Counted from the first letter of the stretch, positions 52,977-62,496 are shown. The stretch is 64,000 bases of DNA from Polaribacter sp. SA4-12 (GCF_002163675.1 NZ_CP019334.1:568001-632000); one strand, 5' to 3'. Notes: generated from the sequence alone by a model not told the origin. Made by a program: numbers and translations.

Positions 52977-54536
52977 ATGTCAGAAAACCAATTACAATTA
53001 CATCAAACTTTATGGAATATTGCCAACGATTTACGTGGTAATATGGACGCAGATGATTTTAGAGATTATATACTAGGCTTTATCTTTTACAAGTATTTAA
53101 GTAAAAAAATGTCGCTACATGCAAACATTATTTTAAAACCAGATGGTTTAGAATATAGCCAAGTTATTGGTCATGAAAGTGAAGCTTTGTTATTAGAAGA
53201 AATAAAACTAGATGCTTTAGATGCCTTGGGGTATTTTTTAAAACCTACAGAATTATTTAGCGAATTAGCCAAAAGAGGTAATTCTGGCGGAACAAATAAA
53301 TTCATTTTAGAAGATTTACAAAAAGTATTGACCAACATAGAGCAAAGCACTATGGGAAGTGAAAGTGAAGACGATTTTGGAAACCTTTTTGAAGATTTAG
53401 ATTTAACGAGTAGTAAACTTGGTAAAACAGAAGAAGCTAAAAACGAATTGATTGTAAAAGTATTGATGCATTTAGAAGGCATTGATTTCGATTTAGAAAA
53501 CAATGAAAATGATTTATTAGGGGATGCCTATGAATATTTAATTGGTCAGTTTGCTTCTGGAGCAGGAAAAAAAGCAGGTGAATTCTATACGCCGCAACAA
53601 GTTTCTAAAATATTAGCAAAAATTGTTACTTCAGATAAAGAACGACTAAAATCGGTGTACGACCCAACCTGTGGTTCTGGTTCTTTATTGTTAAGAGTTT
53701 CTAAAGAAGTAAAAGAAGTGGGTAGTTTTTTTGGACAAGAAAGCAACCCAACTACGTACAACTTGTGTAGAATGAATATGATTATGCACGATGTACATTA
53801 TAAAAAATTCGATATTTATAATGAAGATACCTTAGTAAATCCATCACCAAAACACATAGACAAACGTTTTGAAGCCATTGTAGCAAATCCACCTTTTTCT
53901 GCGAATTGGAATCCTGATGCCATTATTAGTGACGAGCGTTTTTCGCCTTATGGTAAAATGGCGCCAAAAAGTAAAGCAGATTTTGCTTTTGTACAGCACA
54001 TGATACATCAATTAGATGAAAACGGAACAATGGCCTGTGTATTACCACATGGTGTTTTGTTTAGAGGTGCAGCAGAAGGACATATTAGAAAATATTTAAT
54101 TGAAGATAAAAACCAATTAGATGCCGTTATTGGTTTGCCTTCTAATATTTTTTATGGAACAAGCATACCAACGTGTATTTTAGTGTTGAAGAAAAACAGA
54201 ACTACAAAAGACATTTTATTTATTGATGCTAGTAACGATTTTGAAAAAGTAAAAACTCAAAACGTATTGACGGATAGTCATTTAGCAAACATCATTGAAA
54301 CCTATAGAACAAGGCAAACAAAAGACAAATATAGTTTTAAGGCCACTTTAGAAGAAGTAAAAGAAAACGATTACAATTTAAACATACCGCGTTATGTAGA
54401 TACGTTTGAAGAAGAAGAGGCTATAGATCTTTTAAGTGTTTCTACAGATTTAAAAGCATTAGAAAAAGACATTGCTACTACTGAGAAAACCATTGCAGAT
54501 TTCTGCAACCAATTAAATATTGAAACTCCTTTTTAA
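52977..54536 (+). CDS. hsdM: Type I restriction-modification DNA methyltransferase (M subunit)
   Basis: The ATG at 52977 gives 519 residues beginning M-S-E-N-Q-L-Q-L-H-Q-T-L-W-N-I-A; a TTG-initiated extension from 52932 is not supported. An N-terminal helical HsdM_N domain is followed by the N6-adenine methylase: V-Y-D-P-T-C-G-S-G-S-L (Asp229 onward) binds S-adenosylmethionine and N-P-P-F (304-307) is catalytic. The stop overlaps the hsdS start by 1 bp (TAATG). With hsdS and hsdR downstream it forms an EcoR124-like (type IC) system. Confidence 0.96.
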   Translation: MSENQLQLHQTLWNIANDLRGNMDADDFRDYILGFIFYKYLSKKMSLHANIILKPDGLEYSQVIGHESEALLLEEIKLDALDALGYFLKPTELFSELAKRGNSGGTNKFILEDLQKVLTNIEQSTMGSESEDDFGNLFEDLDLTSSKLGKTEEAKNELIVKVLMHLEGIDFDLENNENDLLGDAYEYLIGQFASGAGKKAGEFYTPQQVSKILAKIVTSDKERLKSVYDPTCGSGSLLLRVSKEVKEVGSFFGQESNPTTYNLCRMNMIMHDVHYKKFDIYNEDTLVNPSPKHIDKRFEAIVANPPFSANWNPDAIISDERFSPYGKMAPKSKADFAFVQHMIHQLDENGTMACVLPHGVLFRGAAEGHIRKYLIEDKNQLDAVIGLPSNIFYGTSIPTCILVLKKNRTTKDILFIDASNDFEKVKTQNVLTDSHLANIIETYRTRQTKDKYSFKATLEEVKENDYNLNIPRYVDTFEEEEAIDLLSVSTDLKALEKDIATTEKTIADFCNQLNIETPF

Positions 54537-55801
54537 TGACAGAACAAAAAAACATAACGTCATTGCGAGGCACGAAGCAATCTGTTTCTTTAATACCTAA
54601 ACTTCGTTTTAAAGAGTTTGAAGGTGATTGGGATAAAAAGAAAATGATTGATTTATCAGAAAGAATAGGTGATGGTTTACATGGCACACCTAAATATGCA
54701 GATAATTCTGAAATAAGTTTCATAAATGGTAATAATTTAATCGATGGAAAAGTTTTTATTACAGAAAAAACAAAAAAAGTTGATAAAACAATCTTTCTTA
54801 AAAATGATAAAAACCTAAGGACAAACACTTTACTAATCTCTTTAAATGGCACAATAGGTAATATTGCTAGATATAATAATGAAAAAGTGATGTTAGGCAA
54901 AAGTGTTGGTTATTTTAATTTTAAAGAAAACTCTAATTATTATTATCATGTTCTGAAATCACCAAAAATTCAAAGATTTTTTATATCTGAATTGACTGGT
55001 TCAACAATTAAAAACCTATCTCTTAAAACTCTTAGAGAAACCAATATTCCATTTCCTTCTGTAAAAGAACAACAAAAAATAGCTTCTTTTTTAACATCAG
55101 TAGATACCCAAATACAACAACTCACCACAAAAAAGCAGTTATTAGAAAACTACAAAAAAGGTGTAATGCAACAATTGTTTAGTCAGCAATTGCGTTTTAA
55201 AAATGATGATGGTTTAGATTTTCCTGATTGGGAAGAGAAGAAGTTTTCAAAATTCATAAAATTATATAGAGGAAGTTCACCAAGACCAATTATAAGATAT
55301 ACTACTTCAAATGAAAATGGAGTTAATTGGATTAAAATTGGAGATACAAAAAAATCAAAAAATTATAGGATAAATAAAGTTTCAGAAAAAATAACAGAAG
55401 AGGGTTCACTAAAATCTAGATTTGTTAAAAAAGGTGAAATTATTTTAGCAAATTCAATGAGTTTTGGAAAATCTTATTTATTAGAGATTGAAGGTTGCAT
55501 ATATGATGGTTGGTTTGTTTTAAGAGAATATGAAGATTCTTTTAATAAAGAATTCTTATTACATATTTTAAATTCTCATTATTTACAAAAGCAATATTTA
55601 CGATTATCTACAGGAGGTGTAGTTCAGAATATTAGTAGTGAAATTGTTTATAGTACTAAATTATTTAGACCATCCATAAAAGAACAACAAAAAATAGCCA
55701 ATTATTTAAGTGCAATCGATACAAAAATAGAAAATGTACAAATACAAATAGAAAAAACACAAGCGTTTAAAAAAGGTTTGTTACAGCAAATGTTTGTTTA
55801 G
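54536..55801 (+). CDS. hsdS: Type I restriction-modification specificity subunit
   Basis: 421 residues with two target-recognition domains (about 20-165 and 225-370), each followed by the conserved helix E-Q-Q-K-I-A-x-F/Y-L. The central linker ends K-G-V-M-Q-Q-L-F and the C-terminal one K-G-L-L-Q-Q-M-F. The first domain would normally start close to P-K-L-R-F-K-E-F-E-G-D-W. Here 20 extra residues precede it, and residues about 8-16 (T-S-L-R-G-T-K-Q-S) are read from a REP-like DNA repeat. The reading frame stays open, so the subunit is probably functional. Confidence 0.94.
   Translation: MTEQKNITSLRGTKQSVSLIPKLRFKEFEGDWDKKKMIDLSERIGDGLHGTPKYADNSEISFINGNNLIDGKVFITEKTKKVDKTIFLKNDKNLRTNTLLISLNGTIGNIARYNNEKVMLGKSVGYFNFKENSNYYYHVLKSPKIQRFFISELTGSTIKNLSLKTLRETNIPFPSVKEQQKIASFLTSVDTQIQQLTTKKQLLENYKKGVMQQLFSQQLRFKNDDGLDFPDWEEKKFSKFIKLYRGSSPRPIIRYTTSNENGVNWIKIGDTKKSKNYRINKVSEKITEEGSLKSRFVKKGEIILANSMSFGKSYLLEIEGCIYDGWFVLREYEDSFNKEFLLHILNSHYLQKQYLRLSTGGVVQNISSEIVYSTKLFRPSIKEQQKIANYLSAIDTKIENVQIQIEKTQAFKKGLLQQMFV
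54559..54584 (+). repeat. REP-like element inside the hsdS coding start
   Basis: GTCATTGCGAGGCACGAAGC followed by AATCTG is a forward REP-like unit, translated in frame as S-L-R-G-T-K-Q-S. It is the only unit of this family seen inside a coding sequence in the window. Confidence 0.85.
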
Positions 55802-55862
55802 AAAATAAAACAGTTTTAAAGTTCTGTATTATATTAATATAAGAATTTTAAAAATTAATAGA

Positions 55863-57080
55863 ATGGAAGAAGAAGAAAAAAAAATAATAAATAGTAAGCA
55901 TGATTTTTATCAATGTATTAAGGATTCAATAATTGATCCATATATTGAAGATTATATTTTTAACTATTATTTTGAATATGGTAAAATTGTTTTTGAAGAT
56001 TTAATTGGCCACAGAATTCCTTTAACAAATAATATAATTTATTTTACTAATTGTGAGTTTTCAAAAGGCTTCCAATTTAGAAATACTAGTCATAAAGATG
56101 AAGAAAAATTTATAAAATTAGATATAACTTTCGAAAATTGTACATTCTATGGAGTAAGTTTTATAGAAAAAATTATTGATATTAAGGTTAGTTTTTTCAA
56201 TTGCAAGTTCAAAGAAGTTAAAAGTAGTTTACCTTCTTCAGGGGAAATAACTAATAATTTTAATTTCCATAATATTACCTTCAATAAACTTATTTCATTT
56301 TGGAATTCTGATTTTTATATTCCAGTAGCTTTTTTTCAAACCAATTTTGTTGGTAATGTTACTTTTTCTGCAGCTACTTTTTATGAGAATGTATTATTCC
56401 CGTATGCTTCTTTTAACAGTAAAATTATTTTTAGTAGAGTAACGTTTTTAAAAGGTTTAGATTTATCACTGGCCTTAAATTCTGGGGAATATAATTTTTT
56501 TAGCATTAGTCTTAAAAATTTTAATTCATCTTTTAATGAAATTGAAAGCCAGTATAATAATAGTTTAAATAAAGGCGATATTCCTATTATTAACAAAATA
56601 GAAACTTTTAGAATAATTAAAAGTCAATTAGAAAAATCTGGTAATAATATAGACGCGTTTAAGTATAATATTCTAGAAAAAATATCTTACCAACAACAGC
56701 TAGAGGTTCAAAACAAAAAATGGTATAATAATGAGGATAGTTTTATGTTTACCCTTAATAATTTATCAAATGAGCATAAGAAATCTTGGTTAATAGGTGT
56801 TTGTTTTACTCTAAAAATAGCATTTCTGTTTATTTTATTAACATTATTGAGTACAAAAGAGTTTTGGAATAGGCTTTGTTTTAAGTGTGAATTTGATTTA
56901 AATGTTATTGGTTACACTCTTAAACAATTTGTAAATTTCTTAAATCCGTTACATAGTATAGATTATATAGATGGATTGTATCCATTTTATGGAATTCCAT
57001 ACATTTTTGATTATTTAGGAAGAATATTTGTAGGTTATGGGATTTATCAAACAATTCAAGCTTTTAGAAAATTTAGATAA
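55863..57080 (+). CDS. Pentapeptide-like membrane protein inside the restriction operon
   Basis: 405 residues. Residues about 60-220 contain repeated five-residue steps centred on Phe (I-T-F-E-N-C-T-F, V-S-F-F-N-C-K-F, F-Q-T-N-F-V-G-N-V-T-F, A-T-F-Y-E-N-V-L-F), the sign of a right-handed beta-helix as in pentapeptide-repeat proteins. A polar helical part (220-300) leads to a strong membrane helix (about 309-330) and a second hydrophobic stretch (about 375-398). It lies 61 bp after hsdS and upstream of hsdR on the same strand. The function is unknown; a membrane effector or anti-restriction-type DNA mimic are both possible inferences. The lower G+C than hsdM suggests a separate origin. Confidence 0.7.
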   Translation: MEEEEKKIINSKHDFYQCIKDSIIDPYIEDYIFNYYFEYGKIVFEDLIGHRIPLTNNIIYFTNCEFSKGFQFRNTSHKDEEKFIKLDITFENCTFYGVSFIEKIIDIKVSFFNCKFKEVKSSLPSSGEITNNFNFHNITFNKLISFWNSDFYIPVAFFQTNFVGNVTFSAATFYENVLFPYASFNSKIIFSRVTFLKGLDLSLALNSGEYNFFSISLKNFNSSFNEIESQYNNSLNKGDIPIINKIETFRIIKSQLEKSGNNIDAFKYNILEKISYQQQLEVQNKKWYNNEDSFMFTLNNLSNEHKKSWLIGVCFTLKIAFLFILLTLLSTKEFWNRLCFKCEFDLNVIGYTLKQFVNFLNPLHSIDYIDGLYPFYGIPYIFDYLGRIFVGYGIYQTIQAFRKFR

Positions 57081-57082
57081 TT

Positions 57083-57234
57083 ATGAAAGAGTTAGAAGAA
57101 ATAAAAAAAGAAACGATACACCCATTATGCAGTTCCTTTTGGAAGATTAGACGTTGAAACTTTTTTAGTTCAAAAATATAAAAGTCAGCTATTAAACGCT
57201 AATACTGTTAGAGGTGTTAAAAAGAAATTAATAT
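57083..57234 (+). pseudogene. Frameshifted small open frame before hsdR
   Basis: An ATG at 57083 reads M-K-E-L-E-E-I-K-K-E-T-I and stops after 24 codons. A second frame continues with A-V-P-F-G-R-L-D-V-E-T-F-L-V-Q-K-Y and ends with TGA overlapping the hsdR ATG (ATGA). Joined by one shift near 57117-57125 it would make a protein of about 50 residues. The family is unknown. Confidence 0.45.
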
Positions 57235-60106
57235 GAGCAAACAATCAGAACTTCAATTAGAAAATAACCTAATTAAACAATTAGTAGGTTTAGGATACCA
57301 TAAAATAACCGTTTTAGATGGTGATACATTGGTTTCTAATTTAAAAAGGCAGTTAGAAGCGTTTAATGATTGTGTTTTTTCAACTAAAGAATTTGACAAA
57401 ATTTTAAATCATTTAGAAAAGGGCAATGTTTTTGAAAAGTCTAAAACATTAAGAGGTCGTTTTCAGTTTGTAAATGACAATGGAGAAGCTACTTATATTC
57501 GTTTTTTTGATAGTGAAGATTGGAATGCGAACTTGTTTCAAGTTACAAACCAAATAACACAAGAAGGCACGTATAAAAACAGATACGATGTTACTTTATT
57601 AGTCAATGGTTTACCATTGGTACAAATAGAGTTAAAGCGCAGAGGTTTAGAAATCAAAGAAGCTTTTAATCAAATAAACCGTTATCAAAGACATTCTTTT
57701 TGGTCTAATCACGGGTTATTTCAATACGTACAGTTATTTATAATTAGTAATGGTACAATTACCAAATATTTGGCAAATAATGCCTTACAATCTGTAAAAC
57801 AAACCTTTTTCTGGTCTGATGTACATAATAAAAACATTAAAGAATTAACAGACTTTACTACTGCTTTTTTAAATCCAGATCATTTAGGGTTAATGATTGC
57901 AAAGTATATTGTAAGAAGCGAAACGCATAAAATTTTAATGGTGTTAAGACCGTATCAATATTATGCAGTAGAAAAGTTAGTAAAACAGGTAAAAACCACA
58001 ACAGACAATGCGTATATATGGCATACAACAGGTTCTGGTAAAACTTTAACTTCGTTTAAAGCAAGTCAGATTATTATGGATTTGCCTTCTGTAGATAAAG
58101 TGCTTTTTGTGGTAGATAGAAAAGATTTAGACTATCAAACAATGAAAGAATTTAATTCTTTTAAAAAAGACAGTGTAGATGTTACCAATAACACAAATAG
58201 TTTGGTAAATCAATTAGCAGACGATTCTAAATTGGTATTAACAACCATTCAAAAATTAAACAATGCGATTACTAAAAATCAATATGATAAAAAATTATCA
58301 GGTTTAAAGAATAGGAGAGTGGTACTTATTTTTGATGAATGCCATAGAAGTCAGTTTGGAGATACACACCAAAAAATAACAGATTATTTTACAAATAGTC
58401 AGTTGTTTGGCTTTACAGGAACCCCCATTTTTGCAGACAATGCGTCTAAAAACGATTTAGGAAAAAGAACAACCAAAGATTTGTTTGGCGAATGTTTACA
58501 CAAATATGTAATTACAGATGCCATTGCAGATGATAATGTTTTAAAATTTGGAATCGAATATATTGGTAGATACAAACAAAAAGGAAGAACTTTATTAGAT
58601 ATAGATGTTGAAGACATTGATAAAGCAGCCGTTTTTAAAGATGAAAAAAGGTTAGGTAAAATTGCAGATTATATTATTGCATATCATAATGCTAAAACTT
58701 TTGATAAAGAATATTCTGCCTTATTTGCAGTCAATGATATTAAAACCTTGATTAAATATTACGATATTTTTCAAGAAAAGAAAAGGGCAGGAGAACACAA
58801 TTTAAGAATTGCTACTATCTTTTCTTATGGCGCAAATGAAGCCAATGAAGATGCACAAGATTATTTACCAGACAATGAAACTTCACAAGCTGCAGAACCT
58901 GAAAGTGACTATACCACAAGCCACTCTAGAGAAAAACTAGATGCTTTTATTGCAGATTATAACAAAATGTATAACGTTAGTTTTTCTACAAAAGACAGCA
59001 AATTATTTGAAGATTATTTTAAAGATATTTCAAGACGTTTAAAAGATAGAGAAAAGAAAAACTTTAATGATGCCAAAGACCGTTTAGACATTGTTATTGT
59101 GGTAAATATGATGTTAACAGGTTTTGATGCTAAGAAAGTAAATACATTATATGTAGATAAAAACTTAAAACAACATGGATTAATTCAGGCTTTTTCTAGA
59201 ACCAATAGAATTTTAGGAGAAAAGAAATCACAAGGAAACATCGTGTGCTTTAGAAACTTAAAAAAGGCTACAGATGATGCTATTACGTTGTTTTCTAACA
59301 AGAATGCAGATGAAACCATATTTATTCCGCCTTATGAAAACATTGCAGAAAAGTTTGATGAAGCACTAGAACACCTATTAAAAATAACACCTAGTTATCA
59401 AAGTGTAGACGATTTAGTAGGAGAAGACCAGGAACTACAATTTGTACAAGCATTTAGAAGATTATTAAGAGCAAAAAATGTTTTAGAATCTTATGTAGAT
59501 TTTGATTGGGAAACTTTAGGAATAGACGAACAAACTTTTGCAAATTATCAAAGCGAATATTGGGATTTACACGATAAAGTAAAAAACAACAATCAAACTC
59601 AAAAAGTTTCAATATTAGATGATATCGATTTTGAATTAGAATTGATTCATAGAGACCAGATTAATGTAATATATATCTTACAATTATTAGCAAATTTAAA
59701 AACCAAGGATAAGTCTGAAGCTGCAAAACAGAAAAAAGCAATCATTGATTTATTAGGTGGTGATGTGAAGTTAAGAAGTAAACGAGAACTGATAGAAAAG
59801 TTTATTGAAGAAAATTTACCAAATATTAAAGATTCAGACCGTATTACAGATGAATTTGAAAACTTTTGGAAAGAAGAAAAAGTAAAAGCACTTTCTAAAA
59901 TTTGTAATGAAGAAAATTTAGACCAACAACAATTTAATTCTTTGATACAAAGTTATACTTATAATGGCCAAGAACCAATTAGACAAGACGTTTTTAAATG
60001 TTTAGACAATAGACCAAGCATCTTAAAAGCGCGTGAGATTGGTGATAGAATTATATTAAAGATGAAAAAGTATATAGACATCTTTATTACAGGTATGACT
60101 GGGTAA
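57233..60106 (+). CDS. hsdR: Type I restriction enzyme R subunit
   Basis: 957 residues. The nuclease core is R-Y-D-V-T-L-L (Asp119) and I-E-L-K-R (Glu133, Lys135), a PD-(D/E)xK site. The translocase has H-T-T-G-S-G-K-T (264-271), D-E-C-H-R-S (368-373), F-T-G-T-P-I, and the later Q-A-F-S-R-T-N-R. A C-terminal helical domain (about 800-957) contacts the methylase core. This resembles EcoR124I HsdR, and all catalytic residues are present. It completes an apparently working restriction system. Confidence 0.96.
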   Translation: MSKQSELQLENNLIKQLVGLGYHKITVLDGDTLVSNLKRQLEAFNDCVFSTKEFDKILNHLEKGNVFEKSKTLRGRFQFVNDNGEATYIRFFDSEDWNANLFQVTNQITQEGTYKNRYDVTLLVNGLPLVQIELKRRGLEIKEAFNQINRYQRHSFWSNHGLFQYVQLFIISNGTITKYLANNALQSVKQTFFWSDVHNKNIKELTDFTTAFLNPDHLGLMIAKYIVRSETHKILMVLRPYQYYAVEKLVKQVKTTTDNAYIWHTTGSGKTLTSFKASQIIMDLPSVDKVLFVVDRKDLDYQTMKEFNSFKKDSVDVTNNTNSLVNQLADDSKLVLTTIQKLNNAITKNQYDKKLSGLKNRRVVLIFDECHRSQFGDTHQKITDYFTNSQLFGFTGTPIFADNASKNDLGKRTTKDLFGECLHKYVITDAIADDNVLKFGIEYIGRYKQKGRTLLDIDVEDIDKAAVFKDEKRLGKIADYIIAYHNAKTFDKEYSALFAVNDIKTLIKYYDIFQEKKRAGEHNLRIATIFSYGANEANEDAQDYLPDNETSQAAEPESDYTTSHSREKLDAFIADYNKMYNVSFSTKDSKLFEDYFKDISRRLKDREKKNFNDAKDRLDIVIVVNMMLTGFDAKKVNTLYVDKNLKQHGLIQAFSRTNRILGEKKSQGNIVCFRNLKKATDDAITLFSNKNADETIFIPPYENIAEKFDEALEHLLKITPSYQSVDDLVGEDQELQFVQAFRRLLRAKNVLESYVDFDWETLGIDEQTFANYQSEYWDLHDKVKNNNQTQKVSILDDIDFELELIHRDQINVIYILQLLANLKTKDKSEAAKQKKAIIDLLGGDVKLRSKRELIEKFIEENLPNIKDSDRITDEFENFWKEEKVKALSKICNEENLDQQQFNSLIQSYTYNGQEPIRQDVFKCLDNRPSILKAREIGDRIILKMKKYIDIFITGMTG

Positions 60107-60118
60107 AACAAATCATCT

Positions 60119-60272
60119 CCCCGACATACTATAATTTCAGTAGTAATTCAAAAGGAATGTAACGGCTACTAACATTAAAAACGTCATTGCGAAAGAGGAA
60201 CGATTGAAGCAATCTCATAATTAAAACTATTCAATAAACAGATTACCACGTCCTAACGTCCTCGTAATGACA
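60119..60272 (+). repeat. Partial palindromic element (copy 14) and REP-like pair
   Basis: Only the left type A arm is left (60119-60170, through GGAATGTAACGGCTA); the right arm is missing. A forward REP-like unit (60182-60215) and a reverse one (about 60239-60272) follow. Confidence 0.8.
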
Positions 60273-60353
60273 TTTATATCATGTTTTTATAAAAAAAGGA
60301 AATAAGAGACAGGAAACATGAAAATAGAAACATAATATTAACAAAAATCACAA

Positions 60354-60512
60354 ACCCGACATACTTTTCGTTTTTGTAGGAATTCAATTTTTATGGAATG
60401 GCTAGTGTCCAAAGAGTGCAACGGTCTGGACACGATAATGCAATAAAAAGTAGAATTCAAGAAAACTAAAATAAGTCTAGATTTTTGGTTCTTTTCATCA
60501 ATGGAAAAGAAT
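60354..60512 (+). repeat. Palindromic element, copy 15 (B/B, short apex)
   Basis: Complete type B element. The left arm CATACTTTTCGTTTTTGTAG pairs with GAAAACTAAAATAAGTCTAG; inside, ATTTTTATGGAAT pairs with ATGCAATAAAAAGT. A reverse REP-like unit follows at about 60536-60570. Confidence 0.85.
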
Positions 60513-60694
60513 AAGAGATAAAACTTAACCGACAAAGAGATTACCACGCCCTATCGTCCTCGTAATGACATTTATATTATGTTATTGTAAAAATAGAAAG
60601 TTACGAAACCACTTGTTTCTCTGTACTTTTACAGCTTGTAAACACAATAAAAGAATAATTAAAACAATCTCATCTATTAATCACAAATCATTTG

Positions 60695-60770
60695 CCCGAC
60701 ATACTATAATTTCAGTAAGAATTCAAAAGGAATGTAACGGCAAGTGTTTAAAGAGTGTAGCGGTTTTTGG
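60695..60770 (+). repeat. Partial palindromic element (copy 16)
   Basis: Left type A arm with GGAATGTAACGGCAAGTGT and a damaged apex; the sequence diverges after AAGAGTGTAGCGG. The stretch to the GH28 gene otherwise holds only a hairpin ATACCAGT / ACTGGTAT at 60873-60910, which spans the GH28 stop codon. Confidence 0.75.
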
Positions 60771-60891
60771 TATGTTTTGTTGCGTGTTTAAGCATTAAAT
60801 TTAGTAAATAATTACTGACCAAGAAAATCTGTGAGGATTTTTGTAAGTGTGCTAGAACCAAACAATAAAATATACCAGTTGTTGTAGCACG

Positions 60892-62301
60892 TTATTCTTT
60901 TTTACTGGTATTTATAATCTCAATATCTTCAATTTTTTTCCTGTTATTTTTTAGAAAACTACTGTAAAAATCTGTCACATCATCTAAAATTATAGAAGGT
61001 CTTTCATCTTCATTTATTGTTATTAGATTAATATTTTCAAGGTGAAGCCCCGCAGTATGACGAACGTATATTCCAGATGCTGGTAAAGTTCCAATCGAAT
61101 AAAATTCAGGGGAATGAACACCCATAACCTCAGATGTAAATTCCTTTACAGAATCAATTTTTGCAGCATCCTTTTTTGTCCCTCCGCCAGAAACTATGAA
61201 TCTAACATCTTTAATAGAAATATCCTCTATTTTATGATTAGGTAGTCCCGTAATAAAAATTGCTGAATTTTTATCACCTTTAGAATTATCAGCTATTATA
61301 TTGTTAAAATAGAAACCATGCATTCGCTTAAGAGGTTCTATTTCACCGTTAGGAGTATCTACACTCATTCGTTGTTGGCAAAATGTCATAAAAATTGGTC
61401 TCGGAACATTTTCCATTACTAGGTTTGAAAAGGTCATGTTTTTCATTTCACCACCCTCGTTTTGTTGTATTTTTATACCAGCATCTTCAATATCTCTAAA
61501 TATGCAATTACTGACAGCAACTGATTCAATGTCTCCTTTTGAAAGTAAACCAATTCTAATGCCTGCCCATTTAGAACGAAAGATATTATTGGTAATAACA
61601 ATGTCTTTACAAGGCTTATCAGAGCGTGAAGCTTGAAGACAGATGCAGTCGTCACTGTTATCGAAGTTACTGTTTGATACTCGAACCCTGGTACAGCCAT
61701 CAAAGTCCAGTCCATCACCATTATAATTAGCACGACTATAGATGTTAATTCCTGAAACTTCAATATTATCGCAGTATAAAAAAACGGAAGTCCAACTTGC
61801 GGGATTGATTAAATTAATATTGTTTAGGTGAATATTTTGGCATTTTAACATACGCATTAGCATTGGGCGACCTGCACCATGGGCAAAGTTTTCTAAATGT
61901 CCATTTCCATCTATTGTTCCTAACCCTACAATACTGATGTTTTTTGAGTTTTCAGCATATATGAAACAGCGGTCCATGTTTGTACTGTGCTGATACATCA
62001 TTTTATAAGTGCCCTGTGTGTAATCGTTATAATTTGGACTTCCCTGCAATGTTGTACCTCCCTCAATGTGTAATGAAACATTATCTTTTAGGTAAATAGT
62101 ACCAGATACATAAATACCACCTCCATCAATTTTTACTGTTCCACCTCCTGATAAAGTGCATTCATCAATAGCTTGTTGAATTGCTTTTGTATTCAGTGTT
62201 TTTCCATCATTAATTGCATTGTAATCAGATATGTTAAAATCTCTGGCGTTGGTTGCAAATGATATGCTTAGTAATAGAATAATTGATTTAAGTATCTTCA
62301 T
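60892..62301 (-). CDS. GH28-like exported glycoside hydrolase (polygalacturonase family)
   Basis: 469 residues with a signal peptide (1-19). The right-handed beta-helix fold is shown by repeated I-x-N/D-x-x-I steps. Family signs are N-D-G-K-T-L-N-T-K-A-I-Q-Q-A-I-D, Y-N-G-D-G-L-D-F-D-G-C and S-D-D-C-I-C-L-Q-A, and W-A-G-I-R-I-G near the G-H-G/R-I-K region. Asp residues of the N-G-D-G and D-D-C motifs are the likely acid/base set. It would cleave pectin-like or other acidic polysaccharides outside the cytoplasm. No SusCD pair or other carbohydrate gene is in the window. Confidence 0.87.
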   Translation of the reverse strand: MKILKSIILLLSISFATNARDFNISDYNAINDGKTLNTKAIQQAIDECTLSGGGTVKIDGGGIYVSGTIYLKDNVSLHIEGGTTLQGSPNYNDYTQGTYKMMYQHSTNMDRCFIYAENSKNISIVGLGTIDGNGHLENFAHGAGRPMLMRMLKCQNIHLNNINLINPASWTSVFLYCDNIEVSGINIYSRANYNGDGLDFDGCTRVRVSNSNFDNSDDCICLQASRSDKPCKDIVITNNIFRSKWAGIRIGLLSKGDIESVAVSNCIFRDIEDAGIKIQQNEGGEMKNMTFSNLVMENVPRPIFMTFCQQRMSVDTPNGEIEPLKRMHGFYFNNIIADNSKGDKNSAIFITGLPNHKIEDISIKDVRFIVSGGGTKKDAAKIDSVKEFTSEVMGVHSPEFYSIGTLPASGIYVRHTAGLHLENINLITINEDERPSIILDDVTDFYSSFLKNNRKKIEDIEIINTSKKE

Positions 62302-62363
62302 TATGTGTTTATAAATTGTATGGTAATCACAGAATAATCTTTCTGTACCATTTTTTTTAATGT

Positions 62364-62495
62364 GCTACAACGTGTAATGAAAGTTGCGATTTTTGTGAAC
62401 GGCTATTTTCCGCAGGAAAATTGAAGTGAGCAAAAATGCAACAGCTTTTAGTTAAGCACTAATTTAGCAATTTTTACTACACGGCTTAAGTTAGC
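62364..62495. repeat. Second intergenic element family, copy 1
   Basis: The stem GTTGC-GATTTTTG ... CAAAAAT-GCAAC (62383-62442) encloses ATTTTCC-GCA-GGAAAAT. Flanks are CTACAACGTGTAATG and CTACACGGCTTAAG. The related copy is at 63404-63545. Confidence 0.75.
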
Positions 62496-62496
62496 A

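Noticed and set aside
52582..60106. tRNA-Tyr as integration site of the restriction locus
   Set aside because: No repeat of the tRNA 3' end and no integrase gene were seen downstream to 64 kb, so integration at this tRNA is not supported.
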